Under the pieces are notes generated by a model, which searched no databases, had not been told where the DNA came from, and saw only the letters and a program-made list of their open reading frames with translations. A stretch of DNA of 5,186 nt, from the NCBI GenBank assembly GCA_023424275.1, contig JAFAED010000316.1, positions 1-5,186 of the forward strand, in the 5' to 3' direction. Shown here one piece after another: positions 1-5,186 of this stretch; the stretch's first letter is position 1; every line of letters starts with the position of its first letter. Made by a program: the position numbers and the translations under genes. The stretch comes from Pseudomonadota bacterium. Lineage in GTDB: Bacteria; Pseudomonadota; Alphaproteobacteria; Sphingomonadales; Sphingomonadaceae.

Positions 1-603
1 GTTTACCTTTCGACCAAGAACACGATCCTCAAGGCCTATGACGGCCGTTTCAAGGACCTGTTCGAAGAAGTGTTCCAGGCCGAATTCAAGGCGAAGTTCG
101 ACGCGCTCGGCATTGTCTACGAACATCGCCTGATCGACGACATGGTCGCCTCGGCGCTCAAGTGGAGCGGCAAGTTCGTCTGGGCCTGCAAGAATTACGA
201 CGGCGACGTCCAGTCGGACACCGTCGCGCAGGGCTTTGGCTCGCTCGGCCTGATGACCAGCGTGCTGATGACCCCGGACGGCCAGACCGTCGAATCGGAA
301 GCCGCGCACGGCACCGTCACGCGCCACTATCGCATGCACCAGCAGGGCAAGGCGACGTCGACCAACCCGATCGCGTCGATCTTTGCCTGGACCGGCGGCC
401 TCAAGCATCGCGGCAAGCTCGACGACAATGCGGCGCTGGTGAAGTTCGCCGACGACCTCGAAAAGGTCTGCGTCGCGACGGTCGAAAGCGGCAAGATGAC
501 CAAGGACCTCGCGCTGCTGATCGGACCCGACCAGAACTGGCTGACCACCGAAGGCTTCTTCGAGGCGATCGTCGAAAATCTCGAAGCCAAGATGGGCAGC
601 TGA
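1..603 (+). CDS. icd: NADP-dependent isocitrate dehydrogenase, C-terminal half (5' end outside window)
   Basis: This enzyme catalyses oxidative decarboxylation of isocitrate to 2-oxoglutarate, reducing NADP+, in the cytoplasmic TCA cycle. Reading frame 1 is open from the first base to TGA at 601-603, giving 200 visible residues, about half of the usual ~405-415. The sequence follows the homodimeric eukaryote-like family (as human IDH1) rather than E. coli Icd, with a constant offset of 206 to human numbering as I recall it. Codon 6 is the catalytic Lys (K212 in STKNT). Codons 46, 69 and 73 are the metal-binding Asp residues (D252, D275, D279 in RLIDDM and NYDGDVQSD). Codon 54 (K260) and codons 108-109 (R314/H315 in [11 protein letters not shown]) contact the NADP 2'-phosphate, which supports NADP use. 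[11 protein letters not shown] (codons 120-130) is also typical. No disruption is seen. The GTG at 70 is an internal Val, not a start. The N-terminal substrate-binding arginines lie off the left edge. Confidence 0.96.
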   Translation, partial: VYLSTKNTILKAYDGRFKDLFEEVFQAEFKAKFDALGIVYEHRLIDDMVASALKWSGKFVWACKNYDGDVQSDTVAQGFGSLGLMTSVLMTPDGQTVESEAAHGTVTRHYRMHQQGKATSTNPIASIFAWTGGLKHRGKLDDNAALVKFADDLEKVCVATVESGKMTKDLALLIGPDQNWLTTEGFFEAIVENLEAKMGS

Positions 604-618
604 TAACAACCAAAAAGG

Positions 619-639
619 TTGGGATAGCTATCTAGCCAA
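619..639. promoter_or_regulatory. Palindrome GATAGCTATC with flanking TTGG/CCAA arms
   Basis: Positions 623-632 read GATAGCTATC, a perfect 10-bp palindrome, in the icd-antiporter spacer 16 bp after the icd stop. TTGG at 619-622 and CCAA at 636-639 extend the symmetry if three bases (633-635) bulge out. It could be an operator half-pair for a dimeric regulator, a weak RNA hairpin (7 bp, 4-base loop), or chance. I do not recognise it as a known operator. It stands out because it is AT-richer than anything nearby. Its role is inferred only. Confidence 0.25.
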
Positions 640-642
640 TCG

Positions 643-667
643 GGGCCGGCCTGCATAAGGTCGGCCC
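643..667 (+). promoter_or_regulatory. GC-rich hairpin abutting the antiporter start codon (terminator-like or translation-occluding)
   Basis: Positions 643-651 can pair with 659-667 as nine base pairs: GGGCCG with CGGCCC, then a G-U wobble (649/661) and two C-G pairs. The loop is seven bases (652-658). The 3' arm ends two bases before the ATG at 670 and is followed by TTATGG rather than a T-tract, so it is a poor classical intrinsic terminator for icd. The Shine-Dalgarno-like AAGG (657-660) lies half in the loop and half in the 3' arm, so folding would hide it. The pairing is read directly from the sequence. Whether it terminates icd transcription, tunes antiporter translation, or both is inference. 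Confidence 0.5.
657..660 (+). promoter_or_regulatory. Ribosome binding site of the KefB/C-type antiporter
   Basis: AAGG is the only Shine-Dalgarno-like motif ahead of the ATG at 670, with a 9-base spacer. It supports that start. In the same frame there is a TAG at 625-627 and no ATG, GTG or TTG between it and 670, so the gene cannot begin further upstream by a normal start. The motif sits inside the hairpin at 643-667. Confidence 0.55.
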
Positions 668-669
668 TT

Positions 670-2451
670 ATGGTATCCGAAACAGAAACCTCCGCCATCG
701 GCAACGCGCTGGTGGTCCTCGGCGCCGCGGGTATCGTCATCCCGGCGTTCGCGCGCTTCAAGATATCGCCGGTCATCGGCTTCATCCTTGTCGGATTGCT
801 CGTCGGCCCATCGGGGCTCGGCGCGCTCGCGGCCGATTATCCGTGGTTGAAACATGTCACGATCGCGTCGACCGAGGACATCGCGCTGTTCGGCGAATTC
901 GGGATCATCCTCCTCCTCTTCTCGATCGGGCTCGAGCTGTCGTTCCGCCGTCTATGGCAGCTCCGGAAGCTGGTATTCGGGATCGGCGCGGCGGAGCTGT
1001 TCGTCGCGGGCGGTATTCTGGGCACCGCGCTGTTCCTCCTCGGCAATCACTCGACCGCCGCCGCCTATGGCCTCGGTATTGCACTGGCCCTCTCCTCGAC
1101 GGCGCTCGTGCTGCCGATCGCGGGCACCAAATCGGCCGTCGGGCGCGCGTCCTTCTCGATGCTGTTGTTCGAGGACCTCGCGCTGGTACCGATCATCTTC
1201 GTCCTGGCCGCCTTGTCGCCGACCGCGTCGGGCGACAGCGCCGAACTGCTGCTCACCACCTTGTGGCAGGGGGCGCTGGTCGTCGCGGCGCTCGCGATCG
1301 GCGGCTGGTTCCTGCTGCCGCGCATCTTTGCGCAGGCCGCGCGCGCCAAGGACCCCGAGCTGTTCCTCGCGGCGAGCCTGCTCGTCGTGATCGTCGCTGC
1401 CCTCGCGACTGCGGCGGTCGGCCTGTCACCGATCGTCGGCGCGCTGCTCGCGGGCCTGATGATCGCCGAGACCGAATATCATGGCGAGGTCGAGGCGATC
1501 ACGGCGCCGTTCAAGGGCCTTGCACTCGGGGTCTTCCTGATCAGCGTCGGCATGGGCCTGAACCTCAAGACGATCGCAGGCCAATGGCCCGCGCTCATTG
1601 CGGCCGTGGTCGGCGTCGTGCTCGTCAAGGCATTCGTCACCGCCGCGCTGCTCCGTTTCTCGGGGGCCGTGCGGCGCGGGACCGCTGCCGAGGTCGGCCT
1701 GTTGATGGCGAGCCCGTCCGAGACCACCCTCATCGTCCTCGCCACCGCGCTACAGGCGCAGCTCATCAGCCGCAGCACCGCCGAATTCTGGCAGCTCGTC
1801 ACCGCGATCGGGCTGACCATCACGCCCCTGCTCGCCCGTATCGGCCACGACATCGCGCGGCGGATCGAGATGCGGACCGGCGATGCGCAGGATGAGGAGA
1901 CACCCGAAGGACGCACGGTGATCGTCGGCTTCGGCCGCGTCGGCCACACGGTTGCCGAACTGCTGCGCGAGCATGGCCGCCCCTATATCGCGGTCGATGC
2001 CGATATCGACACCGTCGCCGCCGCGCGGCGCGACGGTTTCAGCGTGCGCTTCGCCGATGTCGCGCGGCCGGGGAGCCTCGACAAGCTCGGGATCGAGAAT
2101 GCGAAAGCCATCGTGCTGACGATGGACGACCCGGTCCAGCAGCTGCGCATGACGCGCCAGCTGCGCCAGAAATATCCTGCGCTGCCCATCATCAGCCGCG
2201 CGCGCGACGCCGACCATGCCGGCGCGCTCTATCAAGCCGGCGCGAGCGATGCGGTGCCCGAAACGCTCGAAAGCTCGCTGCAGCTCGCCGAGGCGGTGCT
2301 GATCGACCTCGGCGTCGCAATGGGGCCGGTGATCGCGTCGATCCACGACGTGCGTGCCAAGATGCGCCACGACATCATGACCAAGGGCAAGCTGGACCAC
2401 GAGCCGCGTATTCGCCGCACGCGGCGGCCCACGGCCGGAGACAACGGCTAG
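670..2451 (+). CDS. Monovalent cation:proton antiporter, CPA2 family, KefB/KefC type with C-terminal RCK domain
   Basis: This is an inner-membrane antiporter expected to exchange K+ (or Na+) for protons. It has 593 residues, close to E. coli KefB (601) and KefC (620). Residues ~8-395 are very hydrophobic with about 12-13 membrane segments. ALSSTALVLP (140-149) and LLFEDLALVP (165-174, with E168/D169 at the conserved CPA2 acidic position) mark the ion path. The segment at 269-298, including PFKGLALGVFLISVGM (280-295), matches the Kef 'Q-loop' region. A charged linker (~398-415) leads to a Rossmann-type RCK/TrkA-N domain (~416-535) with GFGRVG at 420-425 and an acidic residue, D443, ending the second strand. 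The tail after PETLES (530-535) resembles that of Kef proteins, and the last ~25 residues are basic and low in complexity. No KefF/KefG-like ancillary oxidoreductase gene is in view, so glutathione-adduct gating should not be assumed. YbaL-like or Na+-selective function is also possible. It starts 66 bp after icd and converges on the peptidase gene. Confidence 0.92.
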   Translation: MVSETETSAIGNALVVLGAAGIVIPAFARFKISPVIGFILVGLLVGPSGLGALAADYPWLKHVTIASTEDIALFGEFGIILLLFSIGLELSFRRLWQLRKLVFGIGAAELFVAGGILGTALFLLGNHSTAAAYGLGIALALSSTALVLPIAGTKSAVGRASFSMLLFEDLALVPIIFVLAALSPTASGDSAELLLTTLWQGALVVAALAIGGWFLLPRIFAQAARAKDPELFLAASLLVVIVAALATAAVGLSPIVGALLAGLMIAETEYHGEVEAITAPFKGLALGVFLISVGMGLNLKTIAGQWPALIAAVVGVVLVKAFVTAALLRFSGAVRRGTAAEVGLLMASPSETTLIVLATALQAQLISRSTAEFWQLVTAIGLTITPLLARIGHDIARRIEMRTGDAQDEETPEGRTVIVGFGRVGHTVAELLREHGRPYIAVDADIDTVAAARRDGFSVRFADVARPGSLDKLGIENAKAIVLTMDDPVQQLRMTRQLRQKYPALPIISRARDADHAGALYQAGASDAVPETLESSLQLAEAVLIDLGVAMGPVIASIHDVRAKMRHDIMTKGKLDHEPRIRRTRRPTAGDNG

Positions 2452-2471
2452 GACGCCCTATCGCGCCTAGC
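2447..2471. terminator. Inverted repeat spanning both convergent stop codons, candidate bidirectional terminator
   Basis: GCTAGG (2447-2452) pairs perfectly with CCTAGC (2466-2471). After one bulged A (2453), CGC (2454-2456) pairs with GCG (2463-2465), leaving the loop CCTATC. The TAG stop of the antiporter (2449-2451) and the TAG stop of the peptidase on the other strand (2467-2469) are the two mirrored parts of the stem. Neither strand has a T-tract after the stem, so intrinsic termination would be weak. Its placement between convergent genes is the best argument for a terminator role. Confidence 0.4.
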
Positions 2472-5186
2472 GCCCGCCCGCTGCCGGCGCGGGCGCGGGC
2501 GCGGTGTTCAGTGCCGACGCATCGGCGAGCGTCATTCCTTTGGGCAGGATCGCGAGCGACCATTGGCGCTCGGGGGTCAGATATTGCCGGGCCAGCCGCT
2601 GGACGTCGGCCGCGGTGACGGCGGAAATATCGTCCTGGATCGACAGCGCGGCAGCGGCAACACGCGGATCGCGCGTCGCCCCTTCGAGCAGGAACATCCA
2701 ATAGACGTTGCCGGTCGAGGCGCGCGCCACCTGTTCGCGGATCGGCACGGCATTGCGCGTCAGTTCGTCGGCGCTGACCGGCTGCGCCACAAGGTCGGCG
2801 GCGATGTCCTTCGCAATGGCGTAGAAACGGTCGAGATCCTTCGGGGCGAGCAAGCTGCCGACGAGCAGATAACCGCCCGTATCGAAACCGGTCGGCCAAT
2901 GGCTGTCGACGACGGGGCCATAGCTTGCCCCCTGTTCGGCCCGCAGGCGGTCGAACAGGCGGTCGTTGAAGATGGCCGCCAGCACTTCCAGCCCGCGCGC
3001 GTCGCGCGGATTGGCAAGGCCGCCACTGGTCGGCCATGCGGTCATCGCCGCCGCCTGCCCCTGTTCGCCGCGATGATAGGCGATCTCGGGCGCGGTGACA
3101 TGCTTGGCGAAGTCGACGCGCTGGCCGCTGGGCGGTGCCAGCGTCTTGCGCGGGGGTAGTGCGCCAAGCGTCTCGGCCAGGATCTTGCGATAATCGACCG
3201 ACGCAAGGTCGCCGAAAATCTGAACCTCGATCGGCCCGCTTGCCAGGCGCGGCTCCCAAAAGGCGCGGAAGGCAGCCGGGGTCAGCGCCTCTATCTGCGC
3301 CTTGTCGGGCGCCGCCCATCGTGCGTCATTGTTGGTCAGCCAACCACGCAGGTTGCGGTCGAGCACCGCATTGGGCGTGGCATCGTTGAGTTCATAGCCG
3401 GTAAGGTAACCGATCCGCAGCCGTTCGACGGGCGCGGGGTCCCAACGCGGCTGCGCCAGCTTTCCGGCGATCAGCCGCATCTGGTCGGCAAGGTCGGCGG
3501 GCTTGCTTTCGGCCGACAGTTCGAACGCATCGTCGTCGATCGCAAAGTTCAGCTGGATCTGCCGTCCGTTGGTGAGCTGGTCGATCTCATTCTGGCCCCA
3601 CGGACCGATGCCACTCGCAACCAGCGCATAATCGCCCGTCCACAAGAGGTTCGGCGCATCGGCGGCGACGCTGCGGTTGCCGGTCCCGAAACGAACGTTG
3701 ACGCGCACCTTGCCGGGTTCGACCCTGTTGTTCGACACGAGCGCGGTCACGCCATTGGCGAATTCGATCCGTTCGGCGCGCAGGCCGAGAATGGGAGCGG
3801 TCGAGGCGATCACCCCCGGCGGCCCAAAAGCCGGAAGCTGCTTGAAATCGGCCTTCACCGCCGCAAGCCGGTCGTCGCGCGCGGTGACCGGCGCCTTCAG
3901 CGCGGCGAGAACCGCAGCATTGCCGCCCGCGGCTGTCGGGGTCGTCAGCACGACCCGCGTCACCGGCGCCGCAAAGATCGCCTTGCTGATGTCGAGCATC
4001 ACCTTCGGCGTCGCCGAAGTGCGGATCGCCTTGAACATGTCGACCTGCCCCTGCGGACTGGTCACGGTCTCGCCGATGTCGACCGCACGTACCATGTCGT
4101 CGGCGAGCCGCGCGCCCGGCTCGTTCCGCGCGTTTTCCAGTTCCTTCAGAAGGAAAGCCTCGATCTCGTTGGCCTCCCGGTCGATGTCGGCCTGCGACGG
4201 CGGCGTGCTGACCGCGTCGGCGATCACGCCGCGAACGTCGGCGAGCGCCGCTTTCCAGTCGTTCAGCGGAACGATCGACGCCATCGTCACGTCGGCGCTG
4301 CGGCTGACATATTGCTGCTCGACCGTCGCCACCAAATAGCTGCCGCCGCTGCGCGCGCGGTTTTCCAGCCGGCGGTTGACCAGCGCCTGGGCGATGAATT
4401 CCAGATAGAGCCGCCGCGTGTTTTCGACCGTATCGATCCGCTTCTGCCACGGCCGGACCATCGCCAGCGTCAGCGCGAGCGGCTGGTTCGCCTCGACGAT
4501 TTCCAGCGCGGCGGGCTTTTTGGGGTCGGGCTTGCCGAAATCGGGCTGCGCCGGTTTCGGGCCATCGGCGCGCCAATCGCCATAATATTTCGCGATCAGG
4601 CGGGCGAATTCGGCCGGGTCACCGTCGCCGACGATAACGACAACGGCGCGATCGGGCCGGTACCAACGGTCGTGAAACGCGGCGACCGAGGTCGCACTGG
4701 CCTTGCCGAGCGAGGCGGTCGTCCCGATCGGCGAGCGATCGCCCAGCAATTGGCCCGCGAACAGATGCGCGTTGGTGAGATCCCCGATCCGCTTTTGCGG
4801 GCCATCCGATTCGCGCAATTCGGACATCACGACGCCGCGCTCGGCAGCGACCGCCAATTCCGAAATCCGCGGTTCGCGCACCATCCCGGCCAGCAATTTC
4901 ATGCTTTCGTCGAGGCTCGCGGGCGTGACGCTGGGCAGGTCGAGTTGATAAGCCGTCTGCGTCGGCGTCGTCTGTGCGTTGGAATCGCTGCCAAAGGTGA
5001 CGCCGAACCGCTGCCAGATGCGTTTTGCTTCGCCATCGGGGATATGCTCCGACCCGCGGAAGGTCAGATGTTCGAGAAGATGCGCATAGCCGCGCTCCTC
5101 CTCGGTTTCGAACATCGATCCGACGTCCATCCGGACGCGGATCGACACCTGCCCGGGGGGGACGCCATTGTTGCGCACCGCATAGC
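2467..5186 (-). CDS. M16-family zinc metallopeptidase, two-half (PqqL/pitrilysin-like), N-terminus outside window
   Basis: The frame is open from the right edge to TAG at 2467-2469, giving 905 visible residues. Numbering here counts the GTG at 5178-5176 as residue 1. That GTG is an internal Val preceded by Tyr-Ala, so the true start and any signal peptide are off the edge; full length is probably ~950 or more. The first M16 domain (~1-155) carries the inverted zinc motif HLLEH (H33, E36, H37; 5068-5082), then the ERGVVMSE segment (E113, E120), where one Glu completes the metal site (E120 by analogy with pitrilysin and insulysin). An M16_C-like domain follows (~160-390, WYRPDRAVVVIVGD). The second half (~465-870) has no HxxEH in its first domain, but its last domain has R746 and Y753 with the seven-residue spacing of the insulysin Arg/Tyr pair that contacts substrate. 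Such enzymes degrade peptides in a chamber between the halves. A periplasmic or outer-envelope location is likely but unseen. The tail is Ala/Pro-rich (NTAPAPAPAAGGR). The substrate is unknown, and there are no PQQ genes nearby. Confidence 0.93.
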   Translation of the reverse strand, partial: YAVRNNGVPPGQVSIRVRMDVGSMFETEEERGYAHLLEHLTFRGSEHIPDGEAKRIWQRFGVTFGSDSNAQTTPTQTAYQLDLPSVTPASLDESMKLLAGMVREPRISELAVAAERGVVMSELRESDGPQKRIGDLTNAHLFAGQLLGDRSPIGTTASLGKASATSVAAFHDRWYRPDRAVVVIVGDGDPAEFARLIAKYYGDWRADGPKPAQPDFGKPDPKKPAALEIVEANQPLALTLAMVRPWQKRIDTVENTRRLYLEFIAQALVNRRLENRARSGGSYLVATVEQQYVSRSADVTMASIVPLNDWKAALADVRGVIADAVSTPPSQADIDREANEIEAFLLKELENARNEPGARLADDMVRAVDIGETVTSPQGQVDMFKAIRTSATPKVMLDISKAIFAAPVTRVVLTTPTAAGGNAAVLAALKAPVTARDDRLAAVKADFKQLPAFGPPGVIASTAPILGLRAERIEFANGVTALVSNNRVEPGKVRVNVRFGTGNRSVAADAPNLLWTGDYALVASGIGPWGQNEIDQLTNGRQIQLNFAIDDDAFELSAESKPADLADQMRLIAGKLAQPRWDPAPVERLRIGYLTGYELNDATPNAVLDRNLRGWLTNNDARWAAPDKAQIEALTPAAFRAFWEPRLASGPIEVQIFGDLASVDYRKILAETLGALPPRKTLAPPSGQRVDFAKHVTAPEIAYHRGEQGQAAAMTAWPTSGGLANPRDARGLEVLAAIFNDRLFDRLRAEQGASYGPVVDSHWPTGFDTGGYLLVGSLLAPKDLDRFYAIAKDIAADLVAQPVSADELTRNAVPIREQVARASTGNVYWMFLLEGATRDPRVAAAALSIQDDISAVTAADVQRLARQYLTPERQWSLAILPKGMTLADASALNTAPAPAPAAGGR
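2486..2503. repeat. Three tandem GGCGCG hexamers encoding the Ala-Pro tail of the peptidase
   Basis: GGCGCG occurs three times in a row, followed by one more G. On the minus strand it encodes alternating Ala and Pro near the peptidase C-terminus (within residues ~893-900). Each unit is two codons, so gain or loss of a unit keeps the frame and only changes tail length. It is a simple low-complexity repeat. Confidence 0.7.

Noticed and set aside
604..669. Possible sigma-70 promoter for the antiporter (TATCTA at 629-634 as a -10 box)
   Set aside because: TATCTA matches the consensus at only three positions, and the sequence 17 bp upstream has no -35-like hexamer. I cannot support a promoter here.
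843..1895. Open frame of 350 codons on the plus strand inside the antiporter gene
   Set aside because: It is an off-frame shadow rich in Arg and Asp/Gly with no membrane segments, whereas the overlapping frame has clear Kef-type motifs along its whole length.
1750..2400. Minus-strand open frame of 216 codons opposite the RCK domain
   Set aside because: The complement of a high-GC gene commonly stays open in this frame. The composition (His, Asp, Arg, Ala) shows no domain and there is no ribosome binding site worth noting.
2403..2425. Seven-pair inverted repeat (GCCGCGT with ACGCGGC) near the 3' end of the antiporter gene
   Set aside because: It lies within codons for the Arg-rich tail, where CGC/GCG-rich sequence makes such pairing likely by chance. 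The repeat at 2447-2471 is better placed.
2375..3319. Long open frame (314 codons) on the minus strand overlapping the end of the antiporter and the start of the peptidase tail
   Set aside because: It overlaps two well-supported genes in a different frame. Its product is Arg/Ala/Gly-rich with no recognisable domain, as expected for an out-of-frame reading of high-GC coding DNA.
3587..4576. Long open frame (329 codons) on the minus strand inside the peptidase gene
   Set aside because: It is a frame-shifted shadow of the M16 peptidase on the same strand, with the Arg/Gly/Ala-rich composition of GC-rich off-frame translation. The peptidase frame itself is uninterrupted.
2467..5186. Possible pseudogene status of the peptidase because the second half lacks HxxEH
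   Set aside because: In two-half M16 enzymes the second half is normally non-catalytic. The first half has an intact zinc motif and the frame is unbroken, so this is expected, not decay.

Overview
This is a GC-rich window of ordinary chromosomal housekeeping sequence. The codons strongly prefer G or C at the third position. The protein sequences look like those of Alphaproteobacteria, most plausibly a sphingomonad (Sphingopyxis/Sphingomonas/Novosphingobium type). That placement is inferred from the look of the proteins and was not tested by a search.

Layout. Positions 1-603 (+) are the C-terminal half of an NADP-dependent isocitrate dehydrogenase of the eukaryote-like homodimeric type; its start lies left of the window. 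A 66-bp spacer (604-669) holds a 10-bp perfect palindrome and a strong GC-rich hairpin. The hairpin runs to within two bases of the next start codon and covers its Shine-Dalgarno sequence. Positions 670-2451 (+) are a complete CPA2-family monovalent cation:proton antiporter of the KefB/KefC type, with a membrane transporter domain followed by a cytoplasmic nucleotide-binding RCK (TrkA-N) domain. After a 15-bp gap, a large M16-family zinc metallopeptidase with two M16 halves (PqqL/pitrilysin-like) occupies 2467-5186 on the minus strand. Its N-terminus and signal sequence lie beyond the right edge. The two convergent genes meet at an imperfect inverted repeat that contains both stop codons.

Function. 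The three genes form no recognisable pathway: a TCA-cycle/NADPH-producing enzyme, an ion-homeostasis antiporter, and a probably envelope-located peptidase. The icd and antiporter genes are co-directional and close enough for read-through, but the spacer hairpin may separate them. The peptidase is transcribed toward them.

I see no rRNA, tRNA, CRISPR array, insertion sequence, phage gene, origin or attachment site. No gene-free stretch exceeds 66 bp. I do not see evidence of a new biological system here. The observations worth a second look are small: the hairpin that buries the antiporter's ribosome binding site, the shared stop-codon inverted repeat, the spacer palindrome, and an unusual metal-ligand spacing in the peptidase.
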